A stretch of DNA of 5,160 nucleotides from Chlamydiae bacterium RIFCSPHIGHO2_12_FULL_27_8 (GCA_001796155.1 MGLU01000095.1:6765-11924), one strand, 5' to 3'; positions 1-5,160 are shown, counted from the first letter of the stretch. The notes: a model not told the origin generated them from the letters alone. A program made the numbers and translations.

Positions 1-53
1 AAAAAGATGGCTCATCACTTGAGAAAACAGAATGTATTTCTTGTGCAAACTAG
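1..53 (+). CDS. nrdA: Ribonucleoside-diphosphate reductase alpha subunit, C-terminal tail (partial)
   Basis: Only the 3' end lies in the window. Reading codons from position 3 gives KDGSSLEKTECISCAN and a TAG stop at 51-53. The E-C-I-S-C-A-N ending matches the flexible C-terminal tail of class I ribonucleotide reductase large subunits. There a Cys pair (CxxC here) shuttles electrons from thioredoxin or glutaredoxin to the active-site disulfide. The call also rests on context: the stop lies 10 bases before the nrdB start, and nrdAB operons are the usual arrangement. The catalytic domain is outside the window, so its allosteric and active-site residues cannot be assessed. Confidence 0.85.
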   Translation, partial: KDGSSLEKTECISCAN

Positions 54-56
54 GAG
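52..56 (+). promoter_or_regulatory. Shine-Dalgarno site of nrdB
   Basis: AGGAG lies 7 bases before the ATG at 64 and overlaps the nrdA stop codon (TAG at 51-53). This decides the nrdB start at 64 over the in-frame ATG at 7, which lies inside the nrdA tail. It also suggests that nrdB is translated from the nrdA transcript, possibly by coupling. Confidence 0.8.
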
Positions 57-63
57 AAAAAAA

Positions 64-1083
64 ATGAAACCAAAAAAGCTTTTTAATCCCGATGGAAGAG
101 ATTCCGTTCAAGATAGAAAAATTATTAATGGGAACACTACAAATATATTCAATTTGAACAATGTAAAGTATTCGTGGGCAAACAAACTTTATAGAGTGAT
201 GATGGAAAATTTCTGGATACCTGAAAAGGTAGATTTGACAGGAGATATAAACGATTATAAAAATTTAACAGATGATGAAAGAAGAGCTTTTGATGGAATT
301 TTAAGTTTTTTAATTTTTTTGGATTCAATTCAAACAAATAATGTTCCACATATATCCGATTATATTACTTCTCCTGAAATTAATTTAATTTTAGCAATAC
401 AAACATATCAGGAAGCAGTTCATTCCCAATCATATCAGTATATAATTGAAACGATTCTGCCAAAAGAGACTAGAAATTACATTTATGATTTTTGGAGAGA
501 TGATGAAGTTTTATTTGAAAGAAACAAATATATAGCAGAGATATTCCAAACATTTTTAGATAATCAAAATGAAAAAAACTTTAAAAAAGCACTAATTGCG
601 AACTATTTATTGGAAGGGCTTTATTTTTATAATGGTTTTAATTTTTTTTATAACTTGGCATCAAGACATAAAATGCATGGAACTGCTGATGTAATTAGAT
701 ATATCAATAGAGATGAGCTTTTACATGTAGTAATTTTTAAAAGGATCATTCCTGAAGTTATTACAGAAGAAGATATTTCTTGGATACAAGAAATGTTTCA
801 CACTGCAGTTAAACAGGAAATTCAGTGGACAAATCATATTATTGGAAACAATGTTCTAGGGATTTCAAAAGAAGCTACGGAAAAATATACAAAATATCTA
901 GCAAATTCCTTATTGGAGAGGATAAATTTAAAACATATTTATCCGGGATATATTGAAAATCCATATATGCATCTTGAAAAAATTGCAGATACTGAAGGTA
1001 AGGGTGATGTAAAAGCCAACTTTTTTGAATCTACAGTTACATCATATAATCAATCTTCTGCTATAGAAGGCTGGGATTTTTAA
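64..1083 (+). CDS. nrdB: Class I ribonucleoside-diphosphate reductase, beta (radical) subunit NrdB
   Basis: This is the cytosolic small subunit that carries the dimetal centre and tyrosyl radical driving NDP reduction in NrdA. The protein has 339 residues, normal for the family. All six predicted metal ligands are visible: D87 (FLDSIQ), E117 and H120 (QEAVHSQSY), E184 (LLEGLYFY), E218 and H221 (RDELLH). Y124, three residues after the HSQ, corresponds to E. coli Tyr122, so this is a radical-tyrosine type and not the Tyr-less chlamydial (Phe) type. W51 (NFWIPEKVD) and the C-terminal Y328 match the long-range radical-transfer residues Trp48 and Tyr356 of E. coli. The tail (YNQSSAIEGWDF) is the expected NrdA-docking peptide. 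The start at 64 is chosen for its AGGAG. It follows nrdA by 10 bases in an operon. The metal (Fe or Mn) cannot be told from sequence. Identification is firm. Confidence 0.97.
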   Translation: MKPKKLFNPDGRDSVQDRKIINGNTTNIFNLNNVKYSWANKLYRVMMENFWIPEKVDLTGDINDYKNLTDDERRAFDGILSFLIFLDSIQTNNVPHISDYITSPEINLILAIQTYQEAVHSQSYQYIIETILPKETRNYIYDFWRDDEVLFERNKYIAEIFQTFLDNQNEKNFKKALIANYLLEGLYFYNGFNFFYNLASRHKMHGTADVIRYINRDELLHVVIFKRIIPEVITEEDISWIQEMFHTAVKQEIQWTNHIIGNNVLGISKEATEKYTKYLANSLLERINLKHIYPGYIENPYMHLEKIADTEGKGDVKANFFESTVTSYNQSSAIEGWDF

Positions 1084-1178
1084 GTTTAAATTAAATATCT
1101 TGGGAATTGTCAAAAAATAAGTTCAGGATGGAAATGATCTCCTGTTATATTTATTAAAGAGAATTCTTAATTTTGGGA

Positions 1179-1217
1179 TCACCTTATGGGTGAAATTTAA
1201 ATTTATGAAATTTCATA
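1179..1217. other. Cluster of short inverted repeats downstream of nrdB
   Basis: TCACC (1179-1183) pairs with GGTGA (1189-1193) around a 5-base loop. TGAAATTT (1191-1198) pairs with AAATTTCA (1208-1215) around a 9-base loop. 1204-1217 is a perfect 14-base palindrome. The stems overlap, so they are alternatives. They could end or stabilise the nrdAB transcript, but no T-run follows, so a classical intrinsic terminator is not supported. The rest of the 1084-1289 spacer shows no gene. Confidence 0.35.
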
Positions 1218-1263
1218 GTGGAAATTAGAGACACATCGAGTTCAACTGCTTTTTTTAGAATTA

Positions 1264-1278
1264 AAAATCGTGGATTTT
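1264..1278 (-). terminator. Weak hairpin after the 117-residue ORF
   Basis: On the minus strand, AAAATC-CAC-GATTTT folds into a 6-bp stem with a 3-base loop. It lies 11 bases past the stop codon of the small gene and runs into a T-rich stretch. It is A/T-rich and therefore weak. It is a plausible intrinsic terminator, but a chance fold in AT-rich DNA is possible. Confidence 0.3.
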
Positions 1279-1289
1279 CTCGCTTTCTG

Positions 1290-1643
1290 TCATAATACTA
1301 TACAACATTCATTCAATGATTCGGATTCTCCTGTAGATAAAACAGTATATTGGAATGGCATTGAGATACTGACTGATAAATTAATAATTTGAAAAAGTTT
1401 AGTTTTTTCTGTATTATAAATTTCTTCATGTCTAGTAACATGTTTATTTACATCAAACATAAGACTATTGCCAGTCCATACAGAAAATTTAATGAATGCA
1501 TTTCTAGCTACTCTTATAACTAACATTTTTCCATTATTCAGAGATCCAAGTTCCTTTTGTGTCTCCGCATTTGTTACATATACAGTAGCTGCACTTCCAA
1601 GATACATAGCTTGTCTTTGAATAGTTAAAACACAATATGACAT
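1290..1643 (-). CDS. Uncharacterised 117-residue protein with CaaX-like C-terminus
   Basis: I do not recognise this family with confidence. Evidence that it is a real gene: AAGGAG 7 bases before the ATG, a good promoter-like pair upstream, and a well-mixed amino acid composition. The N-terminal half alternates hydrophobic strands and turns (CVLTIQRQ, ATVYVTN, ELGSLNNGKMLVIRVARNAFIKFSV, about residues 4-55). This resembles the 'G-x-L-x-N-G ... hydrophobic strand' layout of small beta-sandwich domains such as DUF2846-like proteins; that resemblance is an inference. There is no signal peptide, lipobox or membrane helix, so a soluble protein is expected. The C-terminus is N-E-C-C-I-V-L. The last four residues fit Cys-aliphatic-aliphatic-Leu, the pattern eukaryotic geranylgeranyltransferase I recognises. 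It sits alone between the convergent nrdB and the transposon relic. Its base composition looks slightly less AT-rich than its neighbours. Confidence 0.78.
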   Translation of the reverse strand: MSYCVLTIQRQAMYLGSAATVYVTNAETQKELGSLNNGKMLVIRVARNAFIKFSVWTGNSLMFDVNKHVTRHEEIYNTEKTKLFQIINLSVSISMPFQYTVLSTGESESLNECCIVL

Positions 1644-1650
1644 ATTTTTA

Positions 1651-1656
1651 CTCCTT
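1651..1656 (-). promoter_or_regulatory. Shine-Dalgarno site of the 117-residue ORF
   Basis: AAGGAG on the minus strand lies 7 bases before the ATG at 1643-1641. It is the strongest ribosome binding site in the window, and it is the main reason to accept this unrecognised ORF as a gene and to fix its start. Confidence 0.75.
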
Positions 1657-1686
1657 TATTTTGTAAGTAAATTTTTAATGGAAACA

Positions 1687-1715
1687 ATTTTAATTATTTT
1701 TATGTTAAAAAACAA
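1687..1715 (-). promoter_or_regulatory. Candidate sigma70-type promoter for the 117-residue ORF
   Basis: On the minus strand, TTGTTT (1715-1710) and TAAAAT (1692-1687) are separated by 17 bases. The -10 box matches the consensus at five of six positions; the -35 box matches at three (TTG). Transcription would start near 1680, leaving a leader of about 35 bases. In such AT-rich DNA chance matches are common, so confidence is moderate. Confidence 0.4.
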
Positions 1716-1752
1716 TTTTTTTAATCTAAATGTAATAGCAAAGTTATAATGA

Positions 1753-1913
1753 CACCTTTTAAGATCTAACCAAGGTGCACTCGGGATGTTAAGTCTGTGG
1801 AGATTGTGTAAAACCGAAAAAGCATGGGTCGCAATAAGCGTAAAGCTTCTAAGGTAACGATCCGAGAAACAGAAACTTGGGAAGTGATGACCGAGGAATC
1901 CCATCGGCTTTAG
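1753..1913 (+). pseudogene. Decayed tnpB C-terminal fragment (frame-shifted)
   Basis: Three frames must be joined to read through. Frame from 1753: HLLRSNQGALGMLS. Frame 1793-1837: VCGDCVKPKKHGSQ and a stop; the C-G-D-C-V-x-P stretch is common in TnpB C-terminal tails. Frame 1824-1913: KRKASKVTIRETETWEVM, then TEESHRL and TAG in the right-end hairpin. Such a basic-to-acidic tail ending in the hairpin is typical of IS605-type TnpB. At least two frameshifts separate the pieces, and no start codon or ribosome binding site fits. The RuvC nuclease motifs are missing. It is not expected to make a working protein. An alternative reading is a structured RNA gene with chance coding frames. Confidence 0.5.
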
Positions 1914-1920
1914 TCGTGTG
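1900..1920 (+). repeat. Right-end hairpin of the TnpB-element relic
   Basis: C1900-G1920, C1902-G1918, A1903-T1917, C1905-G1916, G1906-C1915, G1907-T1914 and C1908-G1913 pair around a TTTA loop. C1901/T1919 is mismatched and T1904 is bulged. A perfect ancestral stem would read CCCACGAC...GTCGTGGG, so the present form looks eroded. Such subterminal hairpins are the strand-recognition structure for TnpA and the 3' scaffold of the omega-RNA in intact elements. Confidence 0.5.
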
Positions 1921-1924
1921 AGCA

Positions 1925-2797
1925 TCAAATCGTAGTTTTAATGTTTTGTTTTACATCAAAAAAATATTTTTCTAAATATTTGTTAAACATGAACTGAAGT
2001 TTTTTAGTATTTTCTCCTGCAAGACCATTTCCAATTATTTTATCATCAATCATTGAGACTGAAAGTATCTGCTTATTACTTGCTGTTAAAAATGCCTCTT
2101 CACAATTTTCAATTTCACTAATATTTAATGGTCTAAATTCAATTGGAAAATTACCCTCTGCCAGTTTTAATACAACTTTTCTTGTAATTCCCTTAAGAAT
2201 ATCACTCGAATCTGCAGTAATCAAAGTTTTGTTTTTAAAAAAAAATATATTTGATGTGGTCCCTTCTAATATTTCATTTTTATCATTTATATATAATGCA
2301 TCATCATAATTTTTAATATATGCCTCTTTAAGAGCAAGAATTGCAGAAGTATAATTTGTAGATTTAACATCCGGAAATATTCTAGAAAGTTTTGTTGTTA
2401 TTACTTTAATACTATTTGAATCATTATAGTTTGGCAAAGATTTTAATGGATGAAAAAGAATAATCAAAGATGAAATACTTGAAGGTGAAATAAGATCACT
2501 TTGAACTAAACCTCCAGTAATTATAAATCTCATGCCGGCATCAATTTGAGGATTTTTCTCTAATAGAAGATGTGCAATATCGTGAATATCATTAATACTT
2601 ATGGGAAGAATAATTTTCATTTTATGAGCTGAGTTTTGCAAACGTTCTAAATGGTCATTTAAATGAAAAAATTTTCCATTATATAATCTGACATAATCAA
2701 AAACAGCATATGCTCTAATTAGCCCTAAATCAAATATATTAATAACTGTTTCTTTTTCATTTACAAGCTTTCCATTAACATAATGTACTACATCCAT
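1925..2797 (-). CDS. Fold-type IV PLP aminotransferase (branched-chain / D-amino acid aminotransferase-like)
   Basis: This is a 290-residue cytosolic enzyme of the class IV aminotransferase family, which transfers an amino group between an amino acid and a 2-oxo acid using pyridoxal phosphate. The family layout is clear: an N-terminal strand pair (HYVNGKLV), FDLGLIRAYAVFDYVRLYNGK (residues 22-42) and HLNDHLERL (45-53). The PLP-binding lysine is K145 in DVKSTNY. LEGTTSNIF (177-185) follows, with E178 expected to contact the PLP ring nitrogen, and then LKGITRKVV (201-209). Length is normal. The set cannot separate BCAT (ilvE), D-amino acid aminotransferase (dat) and aminodeoxychorismate lyase (pabC) reliably; the strong aminotransferase core and 'YNGK...HL..HLERL' block favour an aminotransferase. 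An AAGAG 6 bases before the ATG supports the start. The TGA stop lies inside the terminal TCAA of the neighbouring transposon relic, so the last residue or two may differ from the ancestral protein. It is 180 bases downstream of pgl, so possibly its own unit. Confidence 0.88.
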   Translation of the reverse strand: MDVVHYVNGKLVNEKETVINIFDLGLIRAYAVFDYVRLYNGKFFHLNDHLERLQNSAHKMKIILPISINDIHDIAHLLLEKNPQIDAGMRFIITGGLVQSDLISPSSISSLIILFHPLKSLPNYNDSNSIKVITTKLSRIFPDVKSTNYTSAILALKEAYIKNYDDALYINDKNEILEGTTSNIFFFKNKTLITADSSDILKGITRKVVLKLAEGNFPIEFRPLNISEIENCEEAFLTASNKQILSVSMIDDKIIGNGLAGENTKKLQFMFNKYLEKYFFDVKQNIKTTI

Positions 2798-2826
2798 AAA
2801 AAACTCTTAGAATTTTGTTACTTTAA

Positions 2827-2873
2827 ATAGATAAAAAAAAATAAAATTTATCTTTAAGTTTTTTTTAATCTAT
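2827..2873. other. All-A/T inverted repeat upstream of the aminotransferase gene
   Basis: ATAGAT (2827-2832) pairs with ATCTAT (2868-2873), flanked inward by A-runs and T-runs that can extend the stem. Alternatively, AGATAAA (2829-2835 region) pairs with TTTATCT (2847-2853), followed by a T-run on the plus strand. It could be a weak terminator, or merely low-complexity intergenic DNA; it overlaps the candidate promoter below. Confidence 0.25.
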
Positions 2874-2876
2874 CAA
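2847..2876 (-). promoter_or_regulatory. Possible promoter of the aminotransferase gene
   Basis: On the minus strand TTGATA (2876-2871) and GATAAA (2852-2847) are 18 bases apart, about 50 bases before the start codon. Both are four-of-six matches to the sigma70 consensus. It is weak evidence, offered because the gene lies 180 bases from pgl and may need its own promoter. Confidence 0.25.
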
Positions 2877-2888
2877 AAACCATAGCAC

Positions 2889-2941
2889 AAAAGGCATTAA
2901 TTTAGCTTCTATTTGCTTAGATCTTAAAGAACATGCCTTTT
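2889..2941. repeat. Perfect 9-bp inverted repeat between pgl and the aminotransferase gene
   Basis: AAAAGGCAT (2889-2897) is perfectly complementary to ATGCCTTTT (2933-2941), with a 35-base loop. The A-run and T-run flanking the GGCAT core give it a bidirectional-terminator look, and it lies about 37 bases past the pgl stop. The long loop and short T-run make it atypical. The loop contains TTAGATCTTAAA (2917-2928), whose complement recurs at 1758-1769. Possibilities are the zwf-pgl terminator, a processing site or a small repeat; function unknown. Confidence 0.4.
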
Positions 2942-2977
2942 TATAATAGATAGGATTGATTTTATTTATAAAAATCT

Positions 2978-3685
2978 TCAAGTTATTTTTTTGACAATTC
3001 CTTGAGAAGCTTTTTTATCAATAAGCAATTTACAACTCTCTTTAGCTTTTATATGGCAGGCCGGATAACTTTTATCGTTATCTATAACTTTTTTGACTAT
3101 TGAAGCTTTATTTTCCCCACAGGCCAATATAAAGATATTTTTAGCGTCGTTTATTAAATGATAAGTAAAAGTTATTCTATAGAAATTTTCTTCCTCTTTT
3201 TGAGAGGAAACAACCAAATTTTTTGATTTTAAAAGATCAAGTCTATCAGGGAAAAGAGATGCGGTATGACCATCTTTTCCAAGACCTAAAACAATAAAAT
3301 CAAAAGATGGATTTTCATTTTTAAAAAAACTTTTAATTTCCAATTCATATTCTAAACTTGCATCTTTAGAATCTAAATCCTTATCAATATAGTGAACATT
3401 TTTTAGAGAAAGAGGTTTTATCAAGGCTTCATTAATATGATAAGTATTGCTGACTTTAGAACCATCTTCAACCATCCTTTCATCAACAAAAAAAATATGA
3501 ATTTTATTCCATAAAATTTTTTTTTCTTCCGATAATTTTTTATAAAAAGAAATTGGAGTCTCGCCTCCTGATAAAGCTACTGAAAAAAAACCTTTTTTTT
3601 CAATTTCAAAAATAGATTTTTTTGTAAATTCTAAAACTAAAAAGTTATCTCTTTCAAATGTATTTTCAAAAGTTAAAATTTCCAT
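2978..3685 (-). CDS. pgl: 6-phosphogluconolactonase (Pgl/DevB type)
   Basis: It hydrolyses 6-phosphogluconolactone to 6-phosphogluconate in the cytosol, the second step of the oxidative pentose phosphate pathway. The protein has 235 residues, typical of the DevB-type lactonase (related to glucosamine-6-phosphate isomerases). Family blocks appear in order: SGGETPISFYK (39-49, phosphate binding), FFVDER (65-70) followed by SNTYHINEAL (79-88), and the signature GLGKDGHTASLFP (134-146). H140 in DGHTASLFP is the expected general base and distinguishes lactonases from the isomerases. The ATG follows the zwf stop with no spacer (TAA then ATG). A GGAGAG inside the last zwf codons serves it, so translation is probably coupled to zwf. 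The gene has several A and T homopolymers (8-9 bases), usual for this composition. Function is well supported. Confidence 0.95.
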   Translation of the reverse strand: MEILTFENTFERDNFLVLEFTKKSIFEIEKKGFFSVALSGGETPISFYKKLSEEKKILWNKIHIFFVDERMVEDGSKVSNTYHINEALIKPLSLKNVHYIDKDLDSKDASLEYELEIKSFFKNENPSFDFIVLGLGKDGHTASLFPDRLDLLKSKNLVVSSQKEEENFYRITFTYHLINDAKNIFILACGENKASIVKKVIDNDKSYPACHIKAKESCKLLIDKKASQGIVKKIT

Positions 3686-5149
3686 TTAAACATCTCTCCA
3701 TTTTCTATTATCTTTTTCAATTAGATTTACAGCCTCCTCAGGACCGATTGAACCTGATGGATATTTTTTAATAGAGTTCAGCTTTTTTGAAAATTCAACT
3801 ATAGGATCCACATTGCTCCACATAGCTTCTATACCCTTTTGAGTAGCAAAAAGTGTTATATCTGATTTCATTGTATCTATTAAAATTCTCTCGTAAGCTA
3901 AAGGATACTCAATATTAAAAACTTCCTTATAATCAAACATCATATCAACAAGATATGGAATGTTTTCCATACCGGGATATTTTACATTAAATTTTAATTC
4001 AATTTTCTGTTTTGGAAAAATACTGAAAACAATCTGATTTTGTTCTATATCCTTACATTTATGACCAAGAAGTTTTAAAGGAGGAAATTTGAAATGAATT
4101 GAAACTTCAGTAAATCTTTTTTTAAGTCTTTTTCCTGCTCTAACATAAAATGGGACATTAGCCCATCTCCAGTTATCTATAAAAAATTTACCCGCAAAAA
4201 ACGTTGGTGTATTTGAGTTCTTATCAACATTTTTTTCATCTAAATAACTACATACCTTTTTATTATTTAAAAACCCTTCTTCATATTGAGCTAGAACAAT
4301 AGATTTATCTTCGATAGGCTGTATAGATTTTAAAACTTTCAATCTTTCATTTCTTATAGAATCAGCATCAAAATTTGGAGGAGGCTCCATTGCGATCAAT
4401 GCAATAAGCTGCATTATATGATTTTGTACAATATCTCCAATAATAGAAGCGGATTCATAAAAAAAACCTCTGTTTTCAATACCGATATCTTCAAAAACCG
4501 TAATTTGAATATGATCAATAAAATTTCTATTCCAAAGCGGTTCAAATAGAGCATTTCCAAATCTAAAGAAAAAAACGTTTTGAACGGTTTCTTTTCCTAA
4601 GTAATGATCAATTCTATAAATCTGTTTTTCATCAAATGCTTCTAAAAGTTTTAAATTTAACTCATGAGCTGTTTTTTTATTATGTCCAAAAGGCTTTTCA
4701 ATAACTACTTTTGCATTTTTTCTCTGTCTGCATAGATTTTTATCAGATAAATTATCAACTATTGTAGTAAAAATATTTGGAGGAACAGCAAAATAATAAA
4801 TCAAATTTATAGATTCATCATCATTAGTTAAATCAGTAATTTTTTTACAAAGCTGCGAATAACTTTTAGGATCTTTTAAATCATTCGAAAGATAGAAAAT
4901 ATTTTCAATGAATTGACTAAAAGTTTTTTGATCTAAAGATTCTTTAATATTTTCAGAAAGCCATTTTTTTATATTTTCTCTATATTCAGAATCGCTCATT
5001 TGCGGAAGACCAAAACCTAAAATAGAAAATTCTTTTATAAATCCCTTTTTAAACAATAAATAAATTGTCGGTAAAAGTTTTTTTTGAGCTAAATCTCCTG
5101 CACCTCCAAATATTACCATTGTAAATTTTGAGGCTATAAACTGATTCAT
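3686..5149 (-). CDS. zwf: Glucose-6-phosphate 1-dehydrogenase
   Basis: It oxidises glucose 6-phosphate to 6-phosphogluconolactone, the entry step of the oxidative pentose phosphate (and Entner-Doudoroff) pathway. The protein has 487 residues, the usual bacterial length. The N-terminal Rossmann fold has GGAGDLAQKKLLP (15-27); EKPFG is at 151-155. The substrate and catalytic signature RIDHYLGKE lies at 179-187 (D181, H182). The catalytic base is expected to be H244 in DIVQNHIMQL (239-248). GKRLKKR (339-345) and the C-terminal PIVE...YPSGSIGPEEA block are as in the family. Oddities: the third residue of the glycine loop is A17 where E. coli has Lys18, and GFGLP (45-49) has no Arg where E. coli has GVGR (Arg50). 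Both E. coli residues bind the NADP 2'-phosphate, so cofactor preference may have shifted toward NAD. The start 11 bases from the window edge gives a normal N-terminus; its ribosome binding site and promoter are not clearly visible. It is first in a two-gene unit with pgl. Confidence 0.96.
   Translation of the reverse strand: MNQFIASKFTMVIFGGAGDLAQKKLLPTIYLLFKKGFIKEFSILGFGLPQMSDSEYRENIKKWLSENIKESLDQKTFSQFIENIFYLSNDLKDPKSYSQLCKKITDLTNDDESINLIYYFAVPPNIFTTIVDNLSDKNLCRQRKNAKVVIEKPFGHNKKTAHELNLKLLEAFDEKQIYRIDHYLGKETVQNVFFFRFGNALFEPLWNRNFIDHIQITVFEDIGIENRGFFYESASIIGDIVQNHIMQLIALIAMEPPPNFDADSIRNERLKVLKSIQPIEDKSIVLAQYEEGFLNNKKVCSYLDEKNVDKNSNTPTFFAGKFFIDNWRWANVPFYVRAGKRLKKRFTEVSIHFKFPPLKLLGHKCKDIEQNQIVFSIFPKQKIELKFNVKYPGMENIPYLVDMMFDYKEVFNIEYPLAYERILIDTMKSDITLFATQKGIEAMWSNVDPIVEFSKKLNSIKKYPSGSIGPEEAVNLIEKDNRKWRDV
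3694..3699 (-). promoter_or_regulatory. Shine-Dalgarno site of pgl inside the end of zwf
   Basis: GGAGAG on the minus strand is formed by the codons for W485 and R486 of zwf, 8 bases before the pgl ATG (3685-3683). With the zwf TAA immediately before the ATG, a ribosome finishing zwf is placed directly on the pgl start. This supports the pgl start and translational coupling. Confidence 0.65.
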
Positions 5150-5160
5150 AGCACTTAAAC

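Larger units (their letters stand above)
1751..1928 (+). mobile_element. Remnant of the 3' end of an IS200/IS605-family TnpB element (right end retained)
   Basis: This stretch is clearly richer in G+C than the flanking DNA (nearly half G+C by eye, against roughly a quarter to a third around it). It ends in the pattern typical of IS605/IS1341-type right ends: GAATCCCA, an imperfect hairpin with CTTTAG at its apex, a GTGTGAGCA stretch and a terminal TCAA (1925-1928). The hairpin apex carries the tnpB stop codon, as in many such elements. Upstream of it, three plus-strand frames give pieces resembling a TnpB C-terminus. The left end, tnpA, the RuvC domain and the zinc finger are all absent, so the element cannot move on its own. 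In intact relatives this interval encodes the omega-RNA. The family call rests on remembered right-end patterns and was not searched. Confidence 0.6.

Noticed and set aside
7..63. Upstream in-frame extension of nrdB from the ATG at 7
   Set aside because: These 19 codons overlap the nrdA tail in another frame, do not resemble NrdB, and the AGGAG at 52-56 points to the ATG at 64.
149..349. Minus-strand 66-codon ORF inside nrdB
   Set aside because: It is a shadow of the well-supported nrdB frame; no ribosome binding site or recognisable protein.
1824..1913. Stand-alone 29-codon plus-strand ORF starting MGRNKRKAS
   Set aside because: There is no ribosome binding site, and its ending in the right-end hairpin fits the tail of a broken tnpB better than an independent small protein.
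1656..1928. Minus-strand 90-codon ORF across the G+C-rich island
   Set aside because: It is antisense to the TnpB-like relic, runs into AT-rich intergenic DNA and the promoter of the small gene, and has low-complexity Lys/Ile ends. It is better explained as a chance open frame.
1751..1928. Island as a known housekeeping RNA (tmRNA, RNase P RNA, 6S, SRP RNA, rRNA fragment) or group II intron piece
   Set aside because: I could not find the conserved cores of these RNAs on either strand, nor a domain V-like hairpin, while the right-end pattern of an IS605-type element fits.
3517..3600. Homopolymer tracts (T9 at 3517-3525, A8 and T8 at 3583-3600) in pgl as phase-variation switches
   Set aside because: Such runs are expected from Lys/Phe codons in very AT-rich genes, and switching a housekeeping lactonase is unlikely.

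Overview
The window is a very AT-rich bacterial segment (roughly 30% G+C by eye), with mostly A/T third codon positions and good AGGAG-type ribosome binding sites. Class Ia-type ribonucleotide reductase and the oxidative pentose phosphate enzymes point to a bacterium with aerobic or microaerobic dNTP synthesis. I cannot place it to phylum from these genes. An AT-rich host-associated lineage is possible but not shown.

Layout: positions 1-53 hold the last codons of nrdA (redox CxxC tail), followed on the + strand by nrdB (64-1083). A roughly 200-base spacer with short palindromes (1084-1289) separates nrdB from a block of minus-strand genes that converge on it. First comes an uncharacterised 117-residue protein (1290-1643) with its own promoter and a strong Shine-Dalgarno sequence; its last residues form a CaaX-like C-I-V-L ending. 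Positions 1751-1928 hold a G+C-richer remnant of the 3' end of an IS200/IS605-family TnpB element: frame-shifted tnpB tail, right-end hairpin and terminal TCAA. This remnant supplies the stop codon of the next gene, a fold-type IV PLP aminotransferase (1925-2797). A 180-base spacer with two inverted repeats (2798-2977) follows, and then the zwf-pgl pair (5149 down to 2978), in which the zwf stop codon and the pgl start codon touch.

How the genes work together: NrdA and NrdB form the enzyme that reduces ribonucleotides to deoxyribonucleotides. Zwf and Pgl catalyse the first two steps of the oxidative pentose phosphate pathway (glucose 6-phosphate to 6-phosphogluconate). The pathway normally yields NADPH, which would feed the thioredoxin system that re-reduces ribonucleotide reductase; however, this Zwf lacks the two residues that in E. 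coli Zwf read the NADP 2'-phosphate. The most notable signals are the orphan TnpB 3' end/omega-RNA-like relic fused to the end of the aminotransferase gene, the CaaX-like small protein, and the altered cofactor site of Zwf. I did not see a complete new system.
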